Shown here: one piece after another, positions 25,027-34,089 of the stretch
Layout of the letters: each line of letters opens with the position of its first letter
Position numbering within the stretch: position 1 is the stretch's first letter
Origin: an uncultured Collinsella sp.
GTDB taxonomy: Bacteria > Actinomycetota > Coriobacteriia > Coriobacteriales > Coriobacteriaceae
Assembly: GCA_937925715.1 (NCBI GenBank)
Contig: CALAMG010000017.1
Span: forward strand, 237,840-301,839
Direction: 5' to 3'
Length of the DNA: 64,000 nucleotides
Position numbers and translations under genes: made by a program
Notes under the pieces: generated by a model
What the model saw: the letters and a program-made list of their open reading frames with translations, nothing else
What the model was told of the DNA's origin: nothing
The model's database searches: none

Positions 25027-26518
25027 GGCGAAGCCCATCATGATCCAGGGCACCATGTCGAACGCGGGGAAGAGCCTGCTTGCGGCGGGGCTGTGCCGCG
25101 TGCTTTCGCAGGACGGCCTGCGCGTGGCTCCCTTCAAGAGCCAGAACATGGCGCTCAACAGCGGTGTCACGGCCGACGGGCTCGAGATGGGGCGCGCCCA
25201 GATCATGCAGGCCGAGGCGTGCGGCATCGCGCCCGACGTGCGCATGAACCCCATCCTGCTCAAGCCCGAAAGCGATCACCGAAGCCAGCTCATCGTGGCC
25301 GGCAAGGCGCAGGGAGCCTTCGCTGCGAGGGACTACTTCGCGCGAAAGAAGGCGCTCATGCCGCAGATTTTGGAGGCGTTCGATTCGCTCGCGGAGGAAA
25401 ACGACGTCATCGTCATCGAGGGCGCCGGCAGTCCCGTCGAAATCAACCTTGCCGAAAACGACATCGTCAACATGGGGCTCGCGCGCGCCGTGTCCTCCCC
25501 CGTGCTGCTCGCGGGCGACATCGACCCAGGCGGGGTGTTTGCCCAGCTCTACGGCACGGTCGCGCTCCTTGCGCCCGAGGACCGCGCGCTTTTGCGGGGG
25601 CTTATGGTGAACAAGTTCCGCGGCGATGTGGAAATCCTGCGTCCGGGTTTGGCCCCGCTCGAGAAAATGTGCGGGGTTCCCGTCGTGGGGGTCGTGCCGT
25701 ATCTTACTCTCGACCTGGACGACGAGGACTCGCTCGCGCCGCGCCTATCCGCCCGCGAGGCGCGCGGCGTCATCGACGTCGCCGTCGTGCGCCTTCCGCA
25801 TCTGTCGAACTTCACCGACTTCGACCCGCTTTCGCGCGTGCCCGGCATGGGCGTGCGCTACGTTTCCTCGACGACCGATCTGGGCCGACCCGACCTGGTG
25901 GTGCTTCCCGGCTCGAAGTCCACGGTCGACGACGCGCGCTGGCTTGCGGCTAGCGGCATCGGAGCCTGTGTACGCGCGCTTTCGGGCGCGGGCACGCCGG
26001 TGCTCGGCATATGCGGAGGCTACCAGCTTTTGGGAGACGAGCTTTCGGACCCGCACGGCAGGGAAGGCGCTGGCACCGCGCGCGGGCTCGGGCTCATCCC
26101 TGCAAGTACGGTGTTCAAGGAGGAAAAGCGCCTCGCCCAGTCGGAGCTGCGCATCACGGGCGCCCAAGGCGCGTTCTCGGTGTGGAACGGCATGACGGCG
26201 CGTGGGTACGAGATTCACGACGGCGAAACGACCGTCTCCTGCGCCCCTGCGGGCACGATTGGCGGCAAACCAGAAGGCGCGGCCTGCGGAAACGTGTTCG
26301 GAACCTATCTCCACGGCCTGTTCGACGAACCGGGGGTGGCGCTCGCCCTCGCGCGCTCGCTCGCGCGCATGCGCGGCCTGCCCGAGAGCGTCGTGGGTGC
26401 TGCGGGCGCGGCGTCCGCGGCCGATCACCGTGCGCGCGAGTTCGACCGCCTGGCCGACGTCGTGCGCGGAGCGCTCGACATGGAGTATGTCTACCGCATT
26501 ATCGAGGAGGGCGTATGA
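25019..26518 (+). CDS. cbiP: Adenosylcobyric acid synthase (glutamine-hydrolysing)
   Basis: A 499-residue amidase that amidates the b, d, e and g side chains. It has MIQGTMSNAGKSLLAAGLCR at the P-loop, FKSQNMALNS, VIEGAGSPVEINL, the glutaminase nucleophile in VLGICGGYQLLG, and FGTYLHGLFDEP with the catalytic His. The GTG start at 25019 has a strong AAGGAGG site at 25003-25009 and overlaps cobD by 8 bases. A start at the later ATG (25040) would cut into the conserved N-terminal strand. Confidence 0.93.
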   Translation: MGRAKPIMIQGTMSNAGKSLLAAGLCRVLSQDGLRVAPFKSQNMALNSGVTADGLEMGRAQIMQAEACGIAPDVRMNPILLKPESDHRSQLIVAGKAQGAFAARDYFARKKALMPQILEAFDSLAEENDVIVIEGAGSPVEINLAENDIVNMGLARAVSSPVLLAGDIDPGGVFAQLYGTVALLAPEDRALLRGLMVNKFRGDVEILRPGLAPLEKMCGVPVVGVVPYLTLDLDDEDSLAPRLSAREARGVIDVAVVRLPHLSNFTDFDPLSRVPGMGVRYVSSTTDLGRPDLVVLPGSKSTVDDARWLAASGIGACVRALSGAGTPVLGICGGYQLLGDELSDPHGREGAGTARGLGLIPASTVFKEEKRLAQSELRITGAQGAFSVWNGMTARGYEIHDGETTVSCAPAGTIGGKPEGAACGNVFGTYLHGLFDEPGVALALARSLARMRGLPESVVGAAGAASAADHRAREFDRLADVVRGALDMEYVYRIIEEGV

Positions 26519-27030
26519 TCCACGTGTATCATGGCGACGGCAAAGGCAAGACCACGGCGGCGATGGGCCTCGCCCTTCGCATGCTCGCCGCAGGCCGCCG
26601 CGTCGTCGTCGTGCAGTTCCTGAAAGACGGCGAAAGCGGGGAGGCGCGCCTGCTCGCCGAGCATTTCGGCGTGCCCGTGTTCGCGGGGAAGGTGTCGGAC
26701 AAGTTTACCTGGTCCATGACGTCGGAAGAACTTGCCGCGACGCGCGAGCTGCACGATGGGAACCTCGCTTCCGCGCTTGCCGAGCTCGAGGGCGCGCAGG
26801 AGGGGCTGCTCGTGCTCGACGAGGCGCTCGATGCGCTTTCGAAGGGGCTTGTCGACGAGGCGCTCGTGGACCGCGCGCTCGATATGTCCGCGCGCGGCGT
26901 CGAAGTAGCGCTCACCGGGCGCGCGCCTTCCCGCAAGATCGTGGAGAAGGCCGACTACATAACCGAGATGCGGTGCGAGAAACACCCCTACGAGCAGGGG
27001 ATATGTGCAAGGGAAGGAGTGGAGTACTAG
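26515..27030 (+). CDS. btuR: Cob(I)yrinic acid a,c-diamide adenosyltransferase (CobA/BtuR type)
   Basis: A 171-residue ATP:corrinoid adenosyltransferase. It begins with YHGDGKGKTTAAMGLALRM, the family's P-loop, and contains VVQFLKDG, LLVLDEALDAL and VALTGRAPS. It attaches the adenosyl group to Co(I), in both de novo synthesis and salvage. The start overlaps the cbiP stop (ATGA). Confidence 0.93.
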   Translation: MIHVYHGDGKGKTTAAMGLALRMLAAGRRVVVVQFLKDGESGEARLLAEHFGVPVFAGKVSDKFTWSMTSEELAATRELHDGNLASALAELEGAQEGLLVLDEALDALSKGLVDEALVDRALDMSARGVEVALTGRAPSRKIVEKADYITEMRCEKHPYEQGICAREGVEY

Positions 27031-27672
27031 ATGGATTCCAAGGAGATGGCGCCCGGCGACATCGAGCGGCGCAGCTTCGAGATCATCACCGAAGAGCTCG
27101 GCGGCCGCACGTTCCCGCCGCTCGAAGAACCCGTCGTGAAGCGCGTCATCCACACCACTGCCGACTTCTCGTACGCCGATTCCCTCGTTTTCACTCATGA
27201 CGCCGCGCACTGTGCGCTCGACGCACTGCGCGCAGGGGCCACGGTGCTCACCGATACGAACATGGCGCTCGCAGGCATAAGCAAGCCTGCGCTCGCGAAG
27301 CTCGGCTGCAAGGCCGTGTGCTACATGGCCGACCCTGATGTCGCCGTGGCTGCGCGCGCCGCGGGCACGACTCGCGCCGTTGCGAGCATGGGCAAAGCTT
27401 GCGGCATCGAGGGTCCGCTCATCGTGGCCGTCGGCAACGCTCCCACAGCACTTCTGCGCCTCGCCGAGCTCATGGACGAGGGGAAGATTGCGCCCGCGCT
27501 CGTCGTTGGGGTGCCGGTCGGGTTTGTGAACGTGGTCGAGGCGAAAGAGGAGCTACTCGCGCGACGCGCGCCGGCCATCGTCGCGAGGGGTCGCAAGGGT
27601 GGTTCGACCGTGGCGGCCGCCATTATGAACGCGCTGCTCTACCAGATCACGCGCCCAGGCGGCCCGAAGTGA
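27031..27672 (+). CDS. cbiC: Cobalt-precorrin-8 methylmutase
   Basis: A 213-residue CbiC that shifts the C11 methyl group to C12 to give cobyrinate. It has IERRSFEIITEEL, VKRVIHTTADFSYADSL with the catalytic His, TDTNMALAGISK and ALVVGVPVGFVNVVEAKEEL. The ATG directly follows the btuR stop, and its TGA overlaps the next GTG. Confidence 0.94.
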   Translation: MDSKEMAPGDIERRSFEIITEELGGRTFPPLEEPVVKRVIHTTADFSYADSLVFTHDAAHCALDALRAGATVLTDTNMALAGISKPALAKLGCKAVCYMADPDVAVAARAAGTTRAVASMGKACGIEGPLIVAVGNAPTALLRLAELMDEGKIAPALVVGVPVGFVNVVEAKEELLARRAPAIVARGRKGGSTVAAAIMNALLYQITRPGGPK

Positions 27673-28442
27673 CGGCGCCCGCATCTGCGCCGGCGCTGCG
27701 CATCTGCGCCGGCACCACCGAGGGCCGCCTTCTGTGCGAATGGGCGAGCGGGGCGGGCATCCCCGCCCGTGCCTACGCGGCAACCGAGTACGGAGGCGAG
27801 CTTTTGGGCGAACTTCCGGGCATCGAGGTGCATGCGGGCAGGCTCGACGAGGCCGACATGGAGCGCGAGCTTTTCGGCGCGCGCATCGTCGTCGACGCCA
27901 CGCACCCCTTCGCTACGCTCGCAAGCGGCAACATCCGGGCCGCTTCGCTCGCCGTGGGTGCACGATGCCTGCGCCTTGCGCGCCCGGTCGAGGCGCTGCC
28001 CAAAGGCGTCGTGTCGGTCGCGTCGATCGCCTGCGCGGCGCGCTTTCTCTCCGAGAACCCGGGTCGCGCGCTTCTCACGACGGGGAGCAAGGAGCTTGCT
28101 CCCTACACGCGCGTCGCCGATTTCTCGGAGCGCTTCTTCGTGCGTGTGCTCCCGCTGCCCGGTGCTATAACGAAGTGCATCGACGCGGGGTTTTCGCCGT
28201 CGCACGTCATCGGCATGCAGGGGCCCTTCACCCGCGAGCTCAATGAGGCGATGCTTCGGCAGGTGGGCGCCCAGTGGCTTGTGACCAAGGACTCGGGAAC
28301 CGTAGGTGGCACGGCCGAGAAGATCGCCTCCGCGCGCGACGTGGGAGCGCGCTGTATCGTGGTCGCCCGTCCCGCCGAGGGAGGCGGGGCCCTTTCGCTT
28401 ATGGAAGTGGAAGACGCGCTCTTACGGGAGTTCGCGCGCTAG
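27669..28442 (+). CDS. cbiJ: Cobalt-precorrin-6A reductase
   Basis: A 257-residue NAD(P)H-dependent reductase of the CbiJ/CobK family. It has RICAGTTEGRLLCEW as the nucleotide-binding start, VVDATHPFATLAS, LLTTGSKELAPY, VIGMQGPFTRELN and LVTKDSGTVGGTAEKI. It reduces the ring before C5/C15 methylation. The GTG start lies in the cbiC stop (GTGA). It is the last gene of the 17-gene run; no clear terminator follows. Confidence 0.93.
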   Translation: MTAPASAPALRICAGTTEGRLLCEWASGAGIPARAYAATEYGGELLGELPGIEVHAGRLDEADMERELFGARIVVDATHPFATLASGNIRAASLAVGARCLRLARPVEALPKGVVSVASIACAARFLSENPGRALLTTGSKELAPYTRVADFSERFFVRVLPLPGAITKCIDAGFSPSHVIGMQGPFTRELNEAMLRQVGAQWLVTKDSGTVGGTAEKIASARDVGARCIVVARPAEGGGALSLMEVEDALLREFAR

Positions 28443-28572
28443 GCGCTCGCCGCGCCTGCGCGCCCTTCCGCCCGCGAAGAGGAGCGCCCCGAGCAAGCTC
28501 GACCCGTACAAGCCCGTCATCCGCCAATAGCTCGAGGACGACGCCCGGAACCGACGCAAGCAGCCCTTCAAT

Positions 28573-28641
28573 AAGTTGCGGTGAAATGGTGTCTGTTTTT
28601 GAAGCTAGATAGCATATTTAGTCCCTAATTCACCGCAACTT
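28573..28641. repeat. Dispersed palindromic repeat, copy 1 (69 bp)
   Basis: Ends AAGTTGCGGTGAA and TTCACCGCAACTT are exact complements. The inside differs from copies 2 and 3, which share the ends plus a GGGATTGAATAGCGG block. It lies between the cobalamin operon and the convergent efflux genes. Confidence 0.8.
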
Positions 28642-28653
28642 GTTGGTGGTGGC

Positions 28654-29868
28654 TTACTGGTAGCGTAGGCACTCCACCGGGTCGAGCTTCGCCGCGCGGC
28701 GAGCGGGGTAGAAGCCAAAGATCACGCCGATGCCGACGGAGACGGCGAAGGCCAGCATCACCGTGGCGATTGAAAAACTCGGTGTGATTTGCCCGCTGGC
28801 ACCGAGCTCGCCAAGAATCCCGGATCCGGAGGCAAACATCGCGAGGCCCCATGCCAGCAGATAGCCAATCAGGACACCTAGCAGTCCGCCGGTGACGCAC
28901 AGCGCCGAGGATTCGGCCAAAAACTGCGCGGTGATATCGCGACGACTTGCGCCCAGAGCACGGCGGATGCCGATCTCGCGGATGCGCTCCGTTACGTTGG
29001 TAAGCATCATATTCATAATGCCGATACCGCCGACAAGCAGCGAGATGCTGGCGACAGCACCCATGATGAGCGAGAACGCGCCCATAAAGGAGTTGAGCGC
29101 ATCGATGGCGCTTTTCATGGATGTCGCCGATACACTGTCGTACCCATCCTCCTCCTCGATGCCCTTCATCGCGCGCACCTTTGACTCGATGGTCTTACAA
29201 AGCTCATCCATGTCCGTGCCTTCGGCGGCAAGTGCCGTCACGCTGGGGAATGAAGGATTCTCGTCACCAAACAGGCCGGAGATGGTTTCGCGTGGCATAT
29301 ACAGCGTGAGCGAGCCCATGGAGTCGCTGCCACCATCTATCACGCCTACAATCTGCACCTCGCCGTTGGACACCTTGATGGTTTTCCCCAGCGCATTCTG
29401 TTCGTTGCCGTAAAGCTGATCGGCGCCGTTGCGGCTGATGAGCGCCACGCGCGAGCCTGACTGGGACTCGGCCTGGGAATAGGTGCGCCCCGCAACGAGC
29501 TTGCTGGCCCCCACCGCGTCGAGCATGTCGCTATCGACACCTTGTGCCATGACGGTATAGCTTTTATCGCCGGTCTTATACTCGGTATACGCGCTGTCGA
29601 CAATGCCGATCTGCTCTATCTGCGGCACCAGTTTTTGAAGCTTCTCGATGTCCGACTCGGTGAGTTCTTGCGACGAATAGATTTGCACCATGCGTGCCGC
29701 ATTGAGGCCCAGACTGTTGACCAGGCTGTTTTGGATACCGCCGATGAGCGAAGTCATGGCGATAACCGAGGCGATGCCGATGACAATGCCCAGGATGGTG
29801 AGCAGGCTGCGCCCCTTGTTGGCTTCGAGCGAGTGAAGGGCTTCCTGGATGAGATCGCGGGCGCTCAT
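28654..29868 (-). CDS. MacB-type ABC transporter permease
   Basis: A 404-residue FtsX/MacB permease: a membrane helix after residue 20 (SLLTILGIVIGIASVIA), a large extracellular MacB core domain, then three helices near the C-terminus including the ERIREIGIRRALGASRRDI coupling motif and FGFYPARRAAKLDPVECLRYQ at the end. Together with the ATPase and membrane-fusion protein it forms a tripartite-style exporter, as in Gram-positive peptide or antibiotic efflux pumps. The start overlaps the ATPase stop by 4 bases. Confidence 0.9.
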   Translation of the reverse strand: MSARDLIQEALHSLEANKGRSLLTILGIVIGIASVIAMTSLIGGIQNSLVNSLGLNAARMVQIYSSQELTESDIEKLQKLVPQIEQIGIVDSAYTEYKTGDKSYTVMAQGVDSDMLDAVGASKLVAGRTYSQAESQSGSRVALISRNGADQLYGNEQNALGKTIKVSNGEVQIVGVIDGGSDSMGSLTLYMPRETISGLFGDENPSFPSVTALAAEGTDMDELCKTIESKVRAMKGIEEEDGYDSVSATSMKSAIDALNSFMGAFSLIMGAVASISLLVGGIGIMNMMLTNVTERIREIGIRRALGASRRDITAQFLAESSALCVTGGLLGVLIGYLLAWGLAMFASGSGILGELGASGQITPSFSIATVMLAFAVSVGIGVIFGFYPARRAAKLDPVECLRYQ

Positions 29869-30638
29869 GCCACCACTCCTTTCGGCGGGTTGGCGGAGGC
29901 GGAAATCATGGGCAGGCTATCTACAGCGCTGCGTAGGGTCCGCGGTGCATGTGGAATATACGCGCCGTCGTGAATGCGACCGTCGCGGATGGTCACGGCA
30001 CGGTCGGCCTCGGCGGCGATGCCGGGGTCATGTGTGATAAGCACGATGGTTTTGCCGCGCTTCTGGAGCTTATGGAAGGTCTCCATCACAAGCGCTCCGG
30101 TAGCGGAGTCCAGGTTTCCCGTCGGCTCGTCGGCCAGAATGATGGGCGGGTCATTGACAAGAGCGCGCGCGATGGCGACGCGCTGCATCTGTCCGCCCGA
30201 GAGCTCTGATATGCGGTGGTCCCAGTGGTCGACCGGCAGCGTGACGGCCTGTAGCGCGTGCACGGCGCGCATTTCGCGCTGGCTACGGGGCACATTGGTG
30301 TAGGCCAGCGGCAGCATGACGTTTTCGATAACCGACAGGCGCGGCAGCAGGTTGAAGCTCTGAAAGACAAAGCCAATGCTCAGGGCACGAACTTCGGTGA
30401 GCTCGTCATCGTCAAGCTCGGCCACGTTGAGCCCTTGCAGGTAGTAGTCGCCCGCCGTCGGCTTATCCAGGCAGCCTAGGATGTTCATGAGCGTTGATTT
30501 GCCCGAGCCCGAGGGGCCGGTAATGGCGACGAACTCGCCGGGATCTACCGCCAGGCTCACGTTGTGCAGGATGTGGGCGCAACCTGCCTCGCTCTCAAAG
30601 ATGCGGTGCACGTTGCGGATGTCGATAACGGAACGCAT
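29865..30638 (-). CDS. MacB/LolD-type ABC transporter ATP-binding protein
   Basis: A 257-residue ATPase with ITGPSGSGKST (Walker A), a Q-loop at FVFQSFNLL, signature LSGGQMQRVAIARAL, Walker B ILADEPTGNLD and switch His in LITHDPG. It energises the adjacent FtsX-type permease. The C-terminal 30 residues extend past the normal domain. Its ATG shares one base with the stop of the membrane-fusion gene. Confidence 0.93.
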   Translation of the reverse strand: MRSVIDIRNVHRIFESEAGCAHILHNVSLAVDPGEFVAITGPSGSGKSTLMNILGCLDKPTAGDYYLQGLNVAELDDDELTEVRALSIGFVFQSFNLLPRLSVIENVMLPLAYTNVPRSQREMRAVHALQAVTLPVDHWDHRISELSGGQMQRVAIARALVNDPPIILADEPTGNLDSATGALVMETFHKLQKRGKTIVLITHDPGIAAEADRAVTIRDGRIHDGAYIPHAPRTLRSAVDSLPMISASANPPKGVVA

Positions 30639-32074
30639 TACATGCCCTCGTCGGCAGACATACTGCCCGAATCCGCGCTGTAGCCGCCGTCAGCCGTTGC
30701 GTCCGCTCCGGTATCCATGACGAGGGTGTCGCCATCGCGCAGCTTGGTAACCGGCACGTTGGGGTTGATCTCGTTGCCCTGGTCGTCGCGCTTGACCTGT
30801 GTCTTGCCGACTGCGGCTTCGTTGTCGTTTTGCGTTACGACGGTCACCTTCACGCGATGGGTTTGCTTGCCCTCGTCATCGGTTGCCACGTTGACGTAAT
30901 AGTGTTCGCCGTCTTCGGTCATGAGCGCCATCGTCGGCACCATCACCACGTCGTCGAGCTGCTCGGTCACCACCGATACCTCGGCCGTCATGCCCGGCTT
31001 CAGGCGCGCGTCGGGCGCCTCGATGAGAATGTCGACGTTAAAGGTTACGCTGCCGCCGCCACCGTTGGCGGCGTCGGAGTTTGCCGCCGAGGCGATGGCC
31101 GTGACCGTTCCCTGGCTTACGATATCGGGAAACGCGGGATACGTGACGTTGGCACTCTGCCCAACGGCGATCTTGGCGATGTCCTTTTCTCCCACCTGTA
31201 CGGTCACCTTCATCTTGGATAGGTCGGCGATCTGCATGCACTGCTTGCCGCCGCTCGTATCGCTTTCGCCCATGATCATGCCGCCTGTTACCGTGGCGCC
31301 CACCTTGGCGTTGAGCTCCACGATACTGCCCGAGCTCGGGGCCGTGACCGTACGACTGGCCGCCTTGGCGTTCGCCTGATCGAGGTTTGCCTGGGCCGAT
31401 GCGAGGCTGCGCTGCGCGGCCGATACGGCGTTCGTGTCCGCCGATGCGGCGGAGACGCCAGCCGCTGCGGAAGCTCCATCGACGTCCGTCGTTGGGGTGG
31501 CCTGAGCGGCAGCTGCGGCTTTCTTCGCATTAGCGAGGTCTTCTTGAGCGGCAGCAACTGCACGCTGCGCCTCGGCAACGTTGCGATCGAGCTCGTCGTT
31601 TTTAATGGTCATAAGCACGTCGCCCTCGTTGACGGATTGGCCCGCCTGCACGTTGATCGAATCGACCGTACCGTCGACAGAAGGGGAGACCACTGAGGAC
31701 GAAATGGGTTTGAGCTGGCCTTTCGCCTCGACCGTTGTGGTAAACGTGCCCTCGGTCACCATGTCGGTCACCGGCCCGTTGTTGCCTGCGGGCCGTGCGT
31801 TGATGGCTAAGGTCACGACAACGGCGATGAGCACAATGGCGGCCACGACGCCGGCCGCAATGCCGCGTCGGATGAGCTTTTTGCGTCGACGTTCGGCACG
31901 TTTTGCCTTGAGCTTGGCATATGCCTCTTCATCGGAAATCTCGGTCGCATCGTTCGCGCGTCCGCTCTGCTTATCGGCATGTACGTTTGTAATCAGAGGA
32001 ATCGTTTCGGTGACATCTTCGAGCGTGTGCTCGGTATCATCCGGGCCCGGGGTGGTCGTGGGGACATTCGGCAT
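30638..32074 (-). CDS. Membrane-fusion (HlyD/MacA-like) efflux subunit
   Basis: A 478-residue protein with a cytoplasmic N-terminus of about 67 residues ending in KAKRAERRRKKLIRR, one membrane helix, then an extracellular adaptor: lipoyl halves around VQAGQSVNEGDVLMTI and IVELNAKVGATVTGG, an Ala-rich coiled coil (RNVAEAQRAVAAAQEDLANAKKAAAAAQ), and a beta-barrel. It links to the MacB-type transporter encoded next. GGAGACGCT before the ATG sets the start at 32074. Confidence 0.9.
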   Translation of the reverse strand: MPNVPTTTPGPDDTEHTLEDVTETIPLITNVHADKQSGRANDATEISDEEAYAKLKAKRAERRRKKLIRRGIAAGVVAAIVLIAVVVTLAINARPAGNNGPVTDMVTEGTFTTTVEAKGQLKPISSSVVSPSVDGTVDSINVQAGQSVNEGDVLMTIKNDELDRNVAEAQRAVAAAQEDLANAKKAAAAAQATPTTDVDGASAAAGVSAASADTNAVSAAQRSLASAQANLDQANAKAASRTVTAPSSGSIVELNAKVGATVTGGMIMGESDTSGGKQCMQIADLSKMKVTVQVGEKDIAKIAVGQSANVTYPAFPDIVSQGTVTAIASAANSDAANGGGGSVTFNVDILIEAPDARLKPGMTAEVSVVTEQLDDVVMVPTMALMTEDGEHYYVNVATDDEGKQTHRVKVTVVTQNDNEAAVGKTQVKRDDQGNEINPNVPVTKLRDGDTLVMDTGADATADGGYSADSGSMSADEGM

Positions 32075-32110
32075 AGCGTCTCCTTTATAGAAAGTACCTC
32101 GATAAGTATA

Positions 32111-32136
32111 TGCGCCCACCGGTTGGGGTGGGCGCA
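32111..32136 (-). terminator. Probable terminator after the L,D-transpeptidase gene
   Basis: A perfect 10-bp stem (TGCGCCCACC with GGTGGGCGCA) and 6-base loop, 70 bases after the stop. The T-run on the minus strand is poor (TATACTT), so some read-through into the efflux genes is likely. Confidence 0.5.
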
Positions 32137-32206
32137 TAGAACGGTTTCTTTCGGAACTGTTAGATTGGTCGCAGCGGTTCCACGTTGTAGGAATGCGCGC
32201 GTTGCA

Positions 32207-33940
32207 CTACGAGTGGACAACCACGCATAGGCCGACTTTGATGCAGTCGTGAAGTGCCTTGGCGTCTGCCAGGCGCAGGTTGATGCAGCCGTGGCTGCCG
32301 CACCATTTGTACGACTCGGCGTTATCGAAGCTCTTGTCGTTTTGCCAGGTGGCATCATGGAAGCCGATCATGTTGCCCTCAAACGGCATCCAGTAGCTCA
32401 CCGGACTCTCGTATTTGGGCTTGCCGGTCTCGGGGTCCTTGGCTCCGATCAGGGTGCTGCCGCCGTCGTTGCTGTTGATCTGCCAGACGCCCTCGGGCGT
32501 GGCGTCCTCGCCCGGCTTGCCCGAGATAAAGTTGGCCTCCCAAACGATATTTCCGCTCTCGTCATAGTAGCGCGCGTGCTGTTCGGACAAGTCGACGTCG
32601 ATATACGCCTTCCAGTCGGGCTCTCCCTTTGCGGTAAAGGTGTCGGCCTTCTGGGAGTACTTGATCTCGATTTCGCCGGTCTGCTTGTTGTTAATGGCGT
32701 CCTCGACCTGCTTGGCGAGCGAGCTGCTGTCGATGGACCAACCAAAGTCGCCGCCTTCGACGGCGCACTGCTTGCCATCGGCGCGCGTCCACCAGCGAGT
32801 GGAGCCCACGGTATTAAAGCCGTTGGCGAGTTCGGCTGCCCAGTTGCTGATCTGCGACGTATCGAGCGTTGGGTTGGCGGGATCGGCAAAGCTGATCCAC
32901 TGCAATACGGAGCTGCCATCAACCTTGCCGGCATCCTCGCCGTTGAGCTTGAGGGTCACGTTGACGCCCAGGAAGTTGTTGGCGGCATCGCATGTGGCCT
33001 GAATCTGATCATCGGTCAGCGTTCCATTGAGCGGCTCATAGGCATCGTTGCCGAGCTTGGAAAGATCTACGGACTCGGCCAGCGAGGCAAGCTCGAGCTC
33101 GGCATACTTAATGACATGCTCGCGGTTGATTTTCTCGTTGGAGCGCGCCTTCTCGACGGTAAACTTGCCGGCCTGCTCGTCATAGGAGCTATTGGCCTCG
33201 AACGTGCCCGAACGGCCCTCGTTAAACTCGTCGATAGCGGCGCCCAGGTCCTCCTCAAACTTCTTTTGGTCAAAGGCGTCGGAGAGCATGGACAGGTCGA
33301 CGTCTTGATCAAGATCGACTTCGTTGGAGGTAGCGGTTGTTTTGGTCTTGCCGCTTAAGGATTCCACAAGGCGGACCGGCCAAATAAAGGCTTCGTTGTG
33401 GCTGATGATTTCTTTTGCGGCAGCTTCGCCGTCGACGATGGGCTCATCGGACTCGGGCTGATAGGTCCAGCTAAAGTCATCGCCTGTCACGGTGAGCTTA
33501 TAGTGCTTCCATGCCGAGTTGACCTTGGTGGCGGCAGACGAAGCGTTGGAGAAGGAGACGTCGACGCCGGCAATGGTGGTGTTGGGGTAGGCTACCTGCG
33601 AAAACGCTACGACGCCTACGATATAGACAATGACGATTAGACCCAGGATGACAAAGAGCGTCGTCTTTTTGCCCGACTTATTGTTCTCGGCGGGTTTGCG
33701 CGCGGGGCCGCGATCGCCTCGAGCGTGCGTGGGGGGCTGCTTGGGCGCATTGCCGTTTGCCTGGCGCTGCTGACGTTGTTGACGCTGCTGTCGCTGTTGG
33801 TTCGGGCGTTGGGAAGCGTTTGCCGCACCACGCTGCTGACCGTGGCTCGGCGCGATAGGACGCGGCGACTGAACGCCGCCGGTGTGCCTGCTCGGCTGCT
33901 GCGGATCGGGAATCAGTTGAGTTCGATCGTTTTGCGACAT
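32207..33940 (-). CDS. Membrane-anchored L,D-transpeptidase (YkuD family)
   Basis: A 577-residue peptidoglycan cross-linking enzyme. Residues 1-92 are a hydrophilic cytoplasmic tail with QQR repeats (about 47-59) and basic patches; one membrane helix follows (93-115). The extracellular part has a PG_binding_4-like region (asn/asp-rich, VDLDQDVDLSMLSDAFD) and a C-terminal YkuD domain with GFHDATW and SHGCINLRL, whose Cys552 is the nucleophile. The frame starts three codons earlier, but the GAAGGA site fits the ATG at 33940 better. A TATAAT-like -10 lies upstream. Confidence 0.88.
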   Translation of the reverse strand: MSQNDRTQLIPDPQQPSRHTGGVQSPRPIAPSHGQQRGAANASQRPNQQRQQRQQRQQRQANGNAPKQPPTHARGDRGPARKPAENNKSGKKTTLFVILGLIVIVYIVGVVAFSQVAYPNTTIAGVDVSFSNASSAATKVNSAWKHYKLTVTGDDFSWTYQPESDEPIVDGEAAAKEIISHNEAFIWPVRLVESLSGKTKTTATSNEVDLDQDVDLSMLSDAFDQKKFEEDLGAAIDEFNEGRSGTFEANSSYDEQAGKFTVEKARSNEKINREHVIKYAELELASLAESVDLSKLGNDAYEPLNGTLTDDQIQATCDAANNFLGVNVTLKLNGEDAGKVDGSSVLQWISFADPANPTLDTSQISNWAAELANGFNTVGSTRWWTRADGKQCAVEGGDFGWSIDSSSLAKQVEDAINNKQTGEIEIKYSQKADTFTAKGEPDWKAYIDVDLSEQHARYYDESGNIVWEANFISGKPGEDATPEGVWQINSNDGGSTLIGAKDPETGKPKYESPVSYWMPFEGNMIGFHDATWQNDKSFDNAESYKWCGSHGCINLRLADAKALHDCIKVGLCVVVHS

Positions 33941-33997
33941 CGTATGCATATCCTTCGATTTTCGCCTTGCGGTTCATCGTGTTTTTACTGGGCTTGC

Positions 33998-34003
33998 ATT
34001 ATA
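33998..34003 (-). promoter_or_regulatory. Probable -10 element of the L,D-transpeptidase gene
   Basis: A perfect TATAAT on the minus strand 58 bases before the start codon. The -35 position has no good match, so this is tentative. Confidence 0.45.
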
Positions 34004-34042
34004 GCGATTGCCCTGCTGTTTGTGGTACGGAAACGGTGGCAT

Positions 34043-34070
34043 TCAAAAGAGGTGGGACATTTGTCCCACC
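34043..34070 (-). terminator. Rho-independent terminator of the serine dehydratase gene
   Basis: Perfect 9-bp stem GGTGGGACA/TGTCCCACC (34051-34070) with a 2-base loop; the minus strand continues TCTTTTG. It begins 20 bases after the stop. Confidence 0.8.
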
Positions 34071-34089
34071 TTTGAGTCGTTCTTTGCCG

